Of a stretch of 64,000 nucleotides of DNA, positions 1-7,476 are shown piece after piece (within the stretch, counting starts at the first letter, position 1; each line of letters starts with the position of its first letter). The stretch comes from a bacterium (lineage in GTDB: Bacteria > Cyanobacteriota > Vampirovibrionia > Gastranaerophilales > Gastranaerophilaceae). The position numbers and the translations under genes were made by a program. A model generated the notes under the pieces. That model was not told where the DNA came from, did not search any database, and was given only the letters and a program-made list of their open reading frames with translations. Location: positions 24,098 through 88,097 of the forward strand of contig JAGAXG010000002.1 of the NCBI GenBank assembly GCA_017941035.1, given 5' to 3'.

Positions 1-163
1 TCCGTTAAAGTCACGGTGTAACTTGGTTTGCGGGATACATTATTATTTTAAAAAAAATTTTACGCTTTTTTATCCGTCAAAATACTAATATTTTATATCA
101 TTCTTTTGTCAGATGTTATTTTAACTTTTAAGTCAAACAATTTTATTTATAAAGGAGAGCTTT
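1..163 (+). other. window edge and leader of the first gene
   Basis: The first 21 bases can be read as the last six codons and TAA stop of a plus-strand gene that begins outside the window; this is only a possibility. The rest is very AT-rich and has no recognisable gene. A good Shine-Dalgarno site (aaaggagagc) lies just before the ATG at 164. Confidence 0.3.
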
Positions 164-565
164 ATGGTTTGCAAAATGTTATTTTTTGATTATTCAGATA
201 ATGAAAAATCTTTTTTTAAAAAAAATAAAGCTGATAATTATGATATTAAATTTTTCAATTTCAGCTTAAATGAAAAAACTTTAAATAAACTGAATATAGA
301 AGACATAGAACTGGCAAACTCCATAAACATTTCAAATAATTCGAAAATAAATAACAATATTCTAAAGAATTTTAAAAATCTTCGTGTAATTGCAACACGT
401 TCAAAAAATGTAGATCATATTGATTTAAAGTCTTGTATAAATAGAAATATTGCTGTTGTTAATGTTGAAGATTATAAAGAAAATGCGCCCCTTTATAATT
501 TAAATATTTCAATAAAAGGTATTACAAATACATTATGCGGATGTAAAGAATATAGAATTGTTTAG
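164..565 (+). CDS. stand-alone D-2-hydroxyacid dehydrogenase N-terminal-like protein
   Basis: The 133-residue product has a stretch near residues 70-100 (NLRVIATRSKNVDHIDLKSC, then IAVVNVEDYKE) that matches the N-terminal catalytic-domain pattern of D-lactate/D-2-hydroxyacid dehydrogenases. Those enzymes are usually about 330 residues and continue into a Rossmann NAD-binding domain, which is absent here; the protein ends with an unrelated-looking tail. It is therefore probably not an active dehydrogenase. It could be a truncated gene or a small stand-alone sensor-like domain. A strong Shine-Dalgarno site suggests it is translated. The 3' end overlaps ubiE on the other strand by 4 bp. Confidence 0.6.
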   Translation: MVCKMLFFDYSDNEKSFFKKNKADNYDIKFFNFSLNEKTLNKLNIEDIELANSINISNNSKINNNILKNFKNLRVIATRSKNVDHIDLKSCINRNIAVVNVEDYKENAPLYNLNISIKGITNTLCGCKEYRIV

Positions 566-1224
566 TTCTTAATCATAATTTGAGAAGATATTGTTCCAAA
601 AATAAAATCTTTACGTGTAATATATTCAAATCCGCATTCGCCAAATTCTTCAATTAGCGCATCCGGTTCAGGGAAGTTATTTTTTGAATTTATCAAATAA
701 CTGTAATTTTCTTCATCTTTTTCAAGTATTTTTGCGAGTTTTGGTATAAATAAATCAAATAATTTGCTTCCAAAATTATGTTTACCAAAATCAAGATGTA
801 AAAATTTTCCGTCATGTTTCAAAACACGAAATATTTCTTTTATAGCTTTATCGCGATCTTCTATATTTCTTAGTCCAAAACCTGCTGTTACGTAGTCAAA
901 TTCTTCATCTTTAAATGGTAAATATGTACAATCTCCAAGCATAAAAGCTTTATTTGGATTTTTTAATTTCGCCAATTTTATCATTTCAGGTGAGCAATCA
1001 AGCCCTATTACTTTTGCAGTTTTGCCAATAATCTTTGTAAAATCACCTGTACCGCAGCAAATATCAAGAAGCATTGAATTAGGTTTAATACGAAGAGCTT
1101 CTATTGATTTCTTTTTTACAAAATTGTGTATTCCAAAAGACATAATATTGTTCATTCTGTCGTAATATGGCGATATTTTATCAAACATTTTTCTTATTTT
1201 TTGAGGATTTTTATCAATATTCAT
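562..1224 (-). CDS. ubiE: UbiE/MenG-type methyltransferase
   Basis: Class I SAM-dependent C-methyltransferase of 220 residues, the normal length for the ubiquinone/menaquinone biosynthesis enzyme UbiE/MenG/COQ5. Visible motifs are the SAM-binding DICCGTGDFT (motif I, about residue 54), the family signature FGLRNIEDRDKAIKEIFRVL, and the N-terminal FDKISPYYDRMNNIMSFG. The family performs the last ring methylation, for example demethylmenaquinone to menaquinone. No other quinone gene is in the window, so the substrate is inferred. It is divergent from the DUF4127 gene, with 39 bp between start codons. Confidence 0.92.
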   Translation of the reverse strand: MNIDKNPQKIRKMFDKISPYYDRMNNIMSFGIHNFVKKKSIEALRIKPNSMLLDICCGTGDFTKIIGKTAKVIGLDCSPEMIKLAKLKNPNKAFMLGDCTYLPFKDEEFDYVTAGFGLRNIEDRDKAIKEIFRVLKHDGKFLHLDFGKHNFGSKLFDLFIPKLAKILEKDEENYSYLINSKNNFPEPDALIEEFGECGFEYITRKDFIFGTISSQIMIKN

Positions 1225-1228
1225 AATA

Positions 1229-1257
1229 TTTACTTCGTTATCATTTTAGCATACAAT
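1229..1257 (+). promoter_or_regulatory. promoter for a leaderless DUF4127 transcript
   Basis: TTTACT (1229-1234), a 17-bp spacer and TACAAT (1252-1257) end 6 nt before the ATG at 1264. No Shine-Dalgarno sequence is present, so the transcript should start at or next to the A of the start codon. The -35 lies 5 bp upstream of the divergent ubiE start codon. Confidence 0.65.
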
Positions 1258-1263
1258 TTTTTT

Positions 1264-2586
1264 ATGAAAATAGCATTTCTTCCTATAGATAATAGACCTG
1301 TTTGTTATACTTTGCCTAAAATAATTTTAGGGATTGATAAATCAATAGAATTTTATCTTCCAAAACGAGAGCTGTTGGGGGATTTGACAAAATCAGCAAA
1401 TATTGAAGGACTTTTTGAGTGGCTCAATAATCTGCCAAAAGTTGATGCAATTATTCTTTCATTAGATACTATTGCATACGGAGGATTGATACCATCAAGA
1501 AGATGTCCTGAAACTTTTGAACAAATTTTAAAACGCATTGAATATTTGAAAGAAATTTTATTAAAAAAAGATGCTGAAATTTACGCTTTTTCAAGTATAA
1601 TGAGAATTTCTAATAATAATTATAATGATGAAGAAAAAATATATTGGAAAGATTTCGGAGAAAAAATTTTTAAATATTCATACGAATTACATAAAAATGG
1701 ATATGCACGAACTAATGTTCCTGAAGAAATTATTCAAGATTATTTAAAAACCAGAAAACGTAATTTTGAAATCAATAAAAAGTATTTAGAATGGGATATT
1801 TTTAAAACATTAGTTTTTACTAAAGATGATTGTGCACAATATGGATTGAACGTGAAAGAAGCTAAAGATCTTGAAACTTTAGGAGGTTTTACAAAGACCG
1901 GAGCAGATGAAATACCTTTAAGTTTACTTTCAAGAGCAATACACAAGCCAATCAAAATATGCCCTATTTTTTTGGAACCAGATTATAAGGATTTAATTTC
2001 AAATTATGAGGATGTTTCAATAGAAAAATCTGTCATAGGTCAGATTGAACTCGCAGGATGTATGGTTTCTGATAAAAAAGATGCAGACATTTTGCTTTAT
2101 GTCAATAATTTTATTGATAAACAAGGCGAACTTGTTATGAAACGAGGGACAAAAATGTTTGAAAGAAATTTTGTAACTCCTGACAAACCTTATATGATTG
2201 CGGATGTCCGATTTGCAAACGGAGCTGATAATAATTTTGTAAATGAATTATTTAAAAATAAAATAGAAGATAAGAATTTCTATGGCTTTAGTGCTTGGAA
2301 TACTTCGGCAAATACATTAGGCAGCTTGATTTGTGGAGCGAAATATAAGTTTTTTTCGCAAAAATATAATATTGATAATTTTAAAAAACTCCAAATTACA
2401 AGATTTTTGGATGATTGGGCTTATCAGGCAAATGTTCGCCAAACACTTACGAATACGGATATTTTACAACTTACTGCAGAAATGAAACCTTTTGAAAAAA
2501 AACTTAAAGAGCTATTGAATGTTGATTTTGAGGCACAGTACTCTTTCCCATGGAACAGACTATTTGAAGTTGAAGTCAGAGTTTAA
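1264..2586 (+). CDS. DUF4127 family protein
   Basis: The 440-residue protein begins with a pattern typical of DUF4127, MKIAFLPIDNRPVCYTLP, and includes SLDTIAYGGLIPSR, another conserved block of that family. Its biochemical role is not known to me. A longer reading frame exists upstream, but it would run through the start of divergent ubiE. The start at 1264 is chosen because the family begins with this motif and a promoter sits exactly 6 nt upstream. The protein has no signal peptide and looks cytosolic. The last 11 bp overlap the convergent small gene at 2576. Confidence 0.85.
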   Translation: MKIAFLPIDNRPVCYTLPKIILGIDKSIEFYLPKRELLGDLTKSANIEGLFEWLNNLPKVDAIILSLDTIAYGGLIPSRRCPETFEQILKRIEYLKEILLKKDAEIYAFSSIMRISNNNYNDEEKIYWKDFGEKIFKYSYELHKNGYARTNVPEEIIQDYLKTRKRNFEINKKYLEWDIFKTLVFTKDDCAQYGLNVKEAKDLETLGGFTKTGADEIPLSLLSRAIHKPIKICPIFLEPDYKDLISNYEDVSIEKSVIGQIELAGCMVSDKKDADILLYVNNFIDKQGELVMKRGTKMFERNFVTPDKPYMIADVRFANGADNNFVNELFKNKIEDKNFYGFSAWNTSANTLGSLICGAKYKFFSQKYNIDNFKKLQITRFLDDWAYQANVRQTLTNTDILQLTAEMKPFEKKLKELLNVDFEAQYSFPWNRLFEVEVRV

Positions 2587-2767
2587 CTTCATCATTCAAA
2601 TACATGCAATAAAGATCTTCTGCTAAGTTATCCAAATGTTCTATGATTGGCTTTAGTAGCCATAGTTCGTATATTTTTTCTCCATGTGTTTTAAAATATT
2701 CATTTAAAAGTATTGCGATAGAAGCAATTCTTTCTGCGTAAAATTCTGTGCTTTTATTTTTTTTCAT
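2576..2767 (-). CDS. small helical protein of unknown function
   Basis: The 63-residue product is acidic to neutral and probably all-helical (YAERIASIAILLNEYFKTHG, then HLDNLAEDLYCMYLN). I do not recognise a family. A good Shine-Dalgarno site (acaaggag) lies about 9 nt before the ATG. A long inverted repeat sits at 2783-2816, directly upstream. Its size and its pairing with the divergent AbrB-type gene at 2874 would fit a small regulatory or toxin-antitoxin-like locus, but nothing in the protein itself proves this. Confidence 0.6.
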   Translation of the reverse strand: MKKNKSTEFYAERIASIAILLNEYFKTHGEKIYELWLLKPIIEHLDNLAEDLYCMYLNDEVKL

Positions 2768-2782
2768 ATCTATTATTCTCCT

Positions 2783-2816
2783 TGTCTAAGATATGTTATA
2801 TCATATGTCTTAGACA
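2783..2816. promoter_or_regulatory. inverted repeat, likely operator
   Basis: TGTCTAAGA (2783-2791) and TCTTAGACA (2808-2816) are perfect 9-bp inverted arms. The spacer also contains TATG...CATA, making an extended imperfect palindrome. It lies 16 bp upstream of the minus-strand gene starting at 2767 and 58 bp upstream of the plus-strand AbrB-like gene at 2874, in the divergent region. A dimeric DNA-binding protein is the likely ligand, possibly the AbrB-like protein. Confidence 0.55.
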
Positions 2817-2873
2817 TTGTAAAGTTATAGTTTAAAACAATCAAATTAAAAGAAAATTTGATATTATTCAAGA

Positions 2874-3038
2874 ATGAAAGCAGAAACAAACAAAAAATTT
2901 ATTAAACTTGGCAGAAGTTGGGGAATGATCATTCCACCTTGGTTTTTTAAACTTATAGATATTAATCCCATTAACGATGAAGTAAGTCTTACAATAGAAA
3001 ACGACAGCATTGTTATTCGTAAGAAAAAGGACAATTAA
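2874..3038 (+). CDS. AbrB/MazE-like DNA-binding protein, 54 aa
   Basis: The short frame encodes FIKLGRSWGMIIPPWFF, then DEVSLTIENDSIVIRKK. This is the swapped-hairpin SpoVT-AbrB pattern (R-S-x-G-x-x-I-P, then an ENDSIVIRK strand) seen in MazE-type antitoxins and transition-state regulators. The length fits a single AbrB domain. There is no Shine-Dalgarno site, but TATTAT (2862-2867) ends 6 nt before the ATG, as in other apparently leaderless genes here. The last 4 bp overlap the ABC ATPase gene. No MazF/PemK toxin is adjacent; the 63-residue divergent gene is the only candidate partner. Confidence 0.75.
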   Translation: MKAETNKKFIKLGRSWGMIIPPWFFKLIDINPINDEVSLTIENDSIVIRKKKDN

Positions 3039-3997
3039 ACTACATTTAAGAAGCATGCACTTTTGTGGTTTTGTGATATTTCAATAAACTCAGGGACTTT
3101 TTGGGTACAGCGAGAAGTACAAAAATCACATCTTGGACAGAATTTACAGCCTTGTAAACTTTGAGCCTGAGCAAGTGTCGGAGGCTGACCTTTTATTGTT
3201 TCAAGACGTATTTCTCTGTTTGAAGGTATTGATTTTAATAGCGCTTTTGAATATGGATGGTTAGGATGAGAGAAAAATTCCTTAGCATTAGTATGTTCAA
3301 CTATACGACCGGCATACATTACTGCAACTTCGTCTGAATTTTCACTTACAAGCGCCAAATCATGCGTAATAAGTAATATTGAAGTTTTGTTATTTTGTTT
3401 TATTTCATTCAAAAGTTTCATTATTTGCGCTTGAATAGTTACATCCAGAGCTGTCGTAGGTTCATCCGCAATCAGAATCTCTGCGTTGCAAGCAAGTGCC
3501 ATAGCAATTATTGCTCTTTGTTTCATCCCGCCTGAAAATTCATGAGGATAGTTTCTCAACCTAGATTTTGAAGAAGGAATTTGTACAGCATCAAATGCTT
3601 CGACGGCTTTTTTAAAGGCTTCCTCTCCTTCGATATTTTGGTGAATTTTTATAACTTCTAATAGCTGATCTCCTACTGTATAAAGAGGATTCAAGGAGGT
3701 CATAGGATCTTGAGGTATAAGAGCAATTTTCCCTCCGCGAATTTTTTGCATTTCTTTTTGTGTTTTTGTTAAGAGGTTGTCACCGTTAAAAATTATTTTT
3801 CCGCTTGTTATTTTTGCAGTTTTTGGAATTAAGTTCAAAATGCTCATTGCGCTCATTGATTTACCGCATCCTGATTCTCCGACAAGAGCAAGAGTCTCAC
3901 CTTTTTTTAGTGAAAAATTCACATCATACAATGCAGGACGAAATTCATTTTCGAATCTAAAACCTAAATTTAAATTTTTTACCTCTAAAATAGTCAT
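3035..3997 (-). CDS. oligopeptide/dipeptide ABC transporter ATP-binding protein (DppD/OppD type)
   Basis: ABC ATPase of 320 residues with Walker A GESGCGKS (about residue 38), signature FSGGMKQR, Walker B ILIADEPT and the switch HD (THDLALV). The C-terminal 70 residues carry the oligopeptide-transporter extension with a cysteine cluster (CKFCPRCDFCTSRC) typical of DppD/OppD. It would energise import of peptides, or nickel, through membrane permeases that are not in the window. It appears to be a lone gene here. Start at 3997: a TTGATT-17-TAGTAT promoter ends 6 nt before the ATG. Confidence 0.93.
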   Translation of the reverse strand: MTILEVKNLNLGFRFENEFRPALYDVNFSLKKGETLALVGESGCGKSMSAMSILNLIPKTAKITSGKIIFNGDNLLTKTQKEMQKIRGGKIALIPQDPMTSLNPLYTVGDQLLEVIKIHQNIEGEEAFKKAVEAFDAVQIPSSKSRLRNYPHEFSGGMKQRAIIAMALACNAEILIADEPTTALDVTIQAQIMKLLNEIKQNNKTSILLITHDLALVSENSDEVAVMYAGRIVEHTNAKEFFSHPNHPYSKALLKSIPSNREIRLETIKGQPPTLAQAQSLQGCKFCPRCDFCTSRCTQKVPEFIEISQNHKSACFLNVV

Positions 3998-4003
3998 AAA
4001 ATA

Positions 4004-4032
4004 ATACTATCTTATTTTATGGCTAAAATCAA
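4004..4032 (-). promoter_or_regulatory. promoter for a leaderless ABC ATPase transcript
   Basis: Read on the minus strand: TTGATT (4032-4027), 17-bp spacer, TAGTAT (4009-4004), then 6 nt to the ATG at 3997. No Shine-Dalgarno sequence lies in that interval. Confidence 0.6.
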
Positions 4033-4058
4033 TTATACTAAAAGTTTAAATTTAATAT

Positions 4059-4526
4059 TTAAATTTTGCTTTTTAACCACGTAAATGGTTCTTTAATATA
4101 TTTAATTATATTTTGACCTACGGATTTAAAATTAGGCATTTTAATATTTGGTTTTTTAAATGAAGGCATTTTGAGGCCATTGAACGGATTTTTAATTCCG
4201 CTAATCGCCAATTTACTCAACTTGCCTGTTAATTTTAGTCCGCCGAGAACTACCCCTCCAATTGCAACAATTCCAAACAGCCATTTTTTCCAAGAAGAAT
4301 TTTCCTGCAAAGGTTTATCCTCAGGATTTTCGTATGTGTCCATATCAGGCACATTTTTGAGTTTAATATTCTCAGGCAAATACATAGGATTTTCTAACGG
4401 TAGATGTTCTCTGTTAGGATTTCCGATATATCTAGGTTCTTTTCCCAAAATATATGCCGGTGCATCAAAATCTATTGTTCCACCAGCTGCTAAATTATCT
4501 AATGCTAAAACCCAATTCTGTGACAT
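4059..4526 (-). CDS. single-pass membrane protein of unknown function
   Basis: The 155-residue protein has an N-terminal proline-rich soluble part (NPNREHLPLENPMYLPENIK), one hydrophobic segment near residues 84-102 (WLFGIVAIGGVVLGGLKL), and a lysine-rich C-terminal tail with repeated Pro-Asn/Lys-Met-Pro elements (KMPSFKKPNIKMPNFK). No family is recognised. The Shine-Dalgarno-like aaggga precedes the ATG. The style resembles the larger membrane protein at 13731 and may be lineage-specific. It is divergent from metG. Confidence 0.65.
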   Translation of the reverse strand: MSQNWVLALDNLAAGGTIDFDAPAYILGKEPRYIGNPNREHLPLENPMYLPENIKLKNVPDMDTYENPEDKPLQENSSWKKWLFGIVAIGGVVLGGLKLTGKLSKLAISGIKNPFNGLKMPSFKKPNIKMPNFKSVGQNIIKYIKEPFTWLKSKI

Positions 4527-4623
4527 AATAATTCCCTTATACTTTTTACCTGTAATTATATAAAGTATTTTTTTAGATAAAAATTGCCTTTTTATGTTAA
4601 TATAAATTTATAAGGAGATAAAA

Positions 4624-6201
4624 ATGCTTGATAAATATTACTTAACCACAGCAATAGACTATGTGAACGGGGCTCCGCACATTGGACACGCTTATGAAAA
4701 AATAATAACAGATATAATTGCAAGACATTATTCCTTGCGTACTGATAATTTATTCTTCCTTACAGGGACAGATGAACACGGTATTAAAATACAAAAAACC
4801 GCTGCTTCTCAAGGAATTACACCAAAAGAACTTTGTGATATGAATTCGCAAAAATTCAAAGATGCATGGAAAGCTTTGGATATTAAGTATAACAGATTTA
4901 TCAGAACAACAGACAAAGACCATGAAAAAATTGTTCAAAAAATCTTTCAAAAGTTGAAAGATAAAGGCGCAATTTATAAAAATGAATACGAAGGTTGGTA
5001 TTGTCAAGGTTGTGAATGCTTTTTAAACCCTAAAGATTTAACAGAAGACGGGCTTTGTCCTGATCACCAAAAGAAACCTGATATTGTGAAAGAAGAAAAT
5101 TATTTCTTTAAATTGTCTGCATATAAAGACGCAATAATTAAGCATATTAAAGAACATCCTGATTTTATTGTCCCAAGTTTCAGAGCAAATGAGGTTTTAA
5201 ATCAGTTAGAAGATATTCAAGACATCTCGGTTTCACGTTCAAAAGATAATGTAGGCTGGGGTATTGATATTCTTGACGATTCGACTCAATCTATCTATGT
5301 TTGGATTGATGCTCTATCAAATTATATAACAGCAATCGGATATGACCCTGATGGTTCAAGTGAACAGTTTGAAAATCTTTGGCCTGTTGATGTTCATGTT
5401 ATTGGTAAAGATATTTTGAAATTCCATAGTATTTACTGGATAGGAATATTGATGGCTTTAGAATTACCTTTACCTAAACATATTTTTGCTCACGGCTGGA
5501 TAACAATTGATGAAACCAAAATGTCGAAATCTTTAGGAAATGTTGTATCTCCGACTTCTGTTTTAGAAAATTTTGAGCTCCCAACTGCTGATGCGTTTAG
5601 ATATTATATGGCAACATCTGCTCCTTGCGGTCGTGATGGAAATTATTCTGATCAGGATTTTAAAGAAAAAGTCAATGCTCACCTCGCAAATAGCATGGGT
5701 AACCTTTTAAACAGAAGTTTGTCAATGCTGGTTAAATATTTTGACGGAGAAATTAAAGAAGAATTTTTAATAAATCGTTCAAAAGAAGCAGAAAGTCTCC
5801 TAAAAACAGCATTGGGTACAATTAAAATAGTTGAAAATCATTTTAATCATTTCGAAATTCAGGAAGCAGCTCAAGAAATCATTTCTGTTGTAGATATTAC
5901 AAACAAATTTGTGACTGATAATGCTCCTTGGACACTTGCAAAAGAAGGCAAAATGATTGAATGTGGTCAAGTTTTGGCAACAGTACTAGAAGTTATGTGT
6001 ATAATTTCATCATTGATATATCCGTACTGCCCAAATATTGCACAAGATATGGCAAATCAGCTATCTTATAATTTAACAACAAAATATGACGATATTATGA
6101 CAAATAATATTAAATCAGGTAAATTAATAACAAAAGAAGATATTCACCCTGTATTTTTGAGGGTGGATTCTGAACTTGCTGATAAAAGTAATAAAAAGTA
6201 A
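4624..6201 (+). CDS. metG: methionyl-tRNA synthetase
   Basis: Class I aminoacyl-tRNA synthetase of 525 residues. The HIGH signature appears as PHIGHAYEKI near residue 19 and KMSKS as ETKMSKSLGNVV near residue 299. A zinc-knuckle insertion (CQGCECF...GLCPDH) sits near residues 126-148. It charges tRNA-Met in the cytosol. The C-terminal EMAP/dimerisation domain found in some MetG proteins is absent, as in the short MetG forms. The Shine-Dalgarno sequence aaggagat lies 5-6 nt before the ATG. A bidirectional terminator follows. Confidence 0.97.
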   Translation: MLDKYYLTTAIDYVNGAPHIGHAYEKIITDIIARHYSLRTDNLFFLTGTDEHGIKIQKTAASQGITPKELCDMNSQKFKDAWKALDIKYNRFIRTTDKDHEKIVQKIFQKLKDKGAIYKNEYEGWYCQGCECFLNPKDLTEDGLCPDHQKKPDIVKEENYFFKLSAYKDAIIKHIKEHPDFIVPSFRANEVLNQLEDIQDISVSRSKDNVGWGIDILDDSTQSIYVWIDALSNYITAIGYDPDGSSEQFENLWPVDVHVIGKDILKFHSIYWIGILMALELPLPKHIFAHGWITIDETKMSKSLGNVVSPTSVLENFELPTADAFRYYMATSAPCGRDGNYSDQDFKEKVNAHLANSMGNLLNRSLSMLVKYFDGEIKEEFLINRSKEAESLLKTALGTIKIVENHFNHFEIQEAAQEIISVVDITNKFVTDNAPWTLAKEGKMIECGQVLATVLEVMCIISSLIYPYCPNIAQDMANQLSYNLTTKYDDIMTNNIKSGKLITKEDIHPVFLRVDSELADKSNKK

Positions 6202-6235
6202 ATATAATTATATGAATAAAAACTGGAATTATATA

Positions 6236-6272
6236 AAAACAAAACCCTAAATTTTAGGGTTTTGTTTTTATT
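6236..6272. terminator. bidirectional intrinsic terminator between metG and the HEAT-repeat gene
   Basis: A stem of about 14 bp (aacaaaaccctaaa / ttttagggttttgtt) has A- and T-runs on both sides, so it can end transcripts from both converging genes. Confidence 0.85.
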
Positions 6273-6294
6273 CTTTATGTATTTTAAATAATTT

Positions 6295-7152
6295 CTAGAA
6301 TGTTCCTGCAGGTTTTTTTTGAGCTGTAGCACCAGGAATGGATTGCCAATTAGCAGCCATAATCTTTTTAAATGATTTTAAAGCTGTATCTTCTAATTCT
6401 CCCAATTCTTCAGCTTCCATAATTAATTCTCTTAAAGGCATTAATGCTCTTGTGTCTCTTAAAACACCTAAAGCCGCAGCTGCTCCTGCTCTGACAAGTT
6501 CATTTTCAGAACGGTTTTTCATAACATCAATCAATGCCGGAACCGCTTTGGTATCATTCAATTTACCTAAAGAAGTAACTGCATAAATTCTTACGTTAAC
6601 CCATTCGTCATACAGCATATTTATAACCTTATCAACAGCTTTTTTGTTGCCAATTTCACCTAATGCACGAGTTGCATCACATCTTACATTAACCTTTGAA
6701 TGATCTAATGATTCCATTAATGCATCTGTTGCAACATCTCCAATTTCAATCAATGCGTCTGTTGCAGTGATACAAACTTGCGGATTTTCATCATTCAAAG
6801 CTTCAACAAGAGGTTCAACAACAATAGCTCCGCCTAAACGACCTAATGCTCTTGCTGCACGAACTCTAACGTCAACGTTTCTATCTTCACGTAATGATTC
6901 AATCAAATGAACTGTAGCAGCAGAATCACCCAATTCCCCTAATGCTCTTGCTGCATAAAGTCTTACAGAACCGTTTTTATCATGTTTTAAGACATCTATT
7001 AATGGTTCAACTGCTTTTGAGTCACCCATTTCGCCAAGAATACGAGCTGCATTGTATCTTACCTTTTCTGAGTTGCTTGTTTTTAAATCATTTAATAACT
7101 CGTCAAATGTCTTTTTAACTTGTTTTTTCTTACTGTTTACACTAATTGTCAT
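6295..7152 (-). CDS. HEAT-repeat protein
   Basis: The 285-residue protein is made almost wholly of about 30-residue HEAT repeats of the PBS-lyase/phycobilisome-maturation type: VRYNAARILGEMGD, VRLYAARALGELGD, VRVRAARALGRLGG, VRCDATRALGEIGN and VRIYAVTSLGKLND. These form an alpha-solenoid used for protein-protein binding. In cyanobacteria such proteins serve as bilin lyases, but no bilin gene is here and a scaffold role is equally possible. The start is set at 7152 because a ggagga Shine-Dalgarno site lies just upstream, inside a possible longer frame. Conserved catalytic residues cannot be named. Confidence 0.9.
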   Translation of the reverse strand: MTISVNSKKKQVKKTFDELLNDLKTSNSEKVRYNAARILGEMGDSKAVEPLIDVLKHDKNGSVRLYAARALGELGDSAATVHLIESLREDRNVDVRVRAARALGRLGGAIVVEPLVEALNDENPQVCITATDALIEIGDVATDALMESLDHSKVNVRCDATRALGEIGNKKAVDKVINMLYDEWVNVRIYAVTSLGKLNDTKAVPALIDVMKNRSENELVRAGAAAALGVLRDTRALMPLRELIMEAEELGELEDTALKSFKKIMAANWQSIPGATAQKKPAGTF

Positions 7153-7173
7153 TACTTTCCTCCGACACAACAA

Positions 7174-7476
7174 TAAATATTCATTTACTACCTACTCATA
7201 TATAAAAAATTTTTAGTGAATATTATTGCTTAAATTTTATATTTTTTGTTAACATTGTTTACAATTCATAAATCGTTTATTAATATATAGCATATAACTT
7301 ATTTGGATTAAGGGTAATGTTGACACTTATCCATTTGGTAGTCACATATTAACATATTTTTTAATTAATTTCCTCAGTCAGGTAAATTATTTTACAAATT
7401 TTTAAAAATGTTTTTATAAAAATAAATGTGAATGAATTATATTTAGAAATATCATGTAACAAAACTTTACATATTA
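7174..7476. other. intergenic region without a gene
   Basis: This 303-bp AT-rich stretch lies between two minus-strand genes. It must hold the promoter of the HEAT-repeat gene, but I see no -35/-10 pair convincing enough to mark. I see no RNA gene, repeat or strong hairpin. Confidence 0.5.

Noticed and set aside
1126..1263. Upstream extension of the DUF4127 gene
   Set aside because: It would run antisense through the start of ubiE; the family N-terminus and a leaderless promoter both point to the ATG at 1264.
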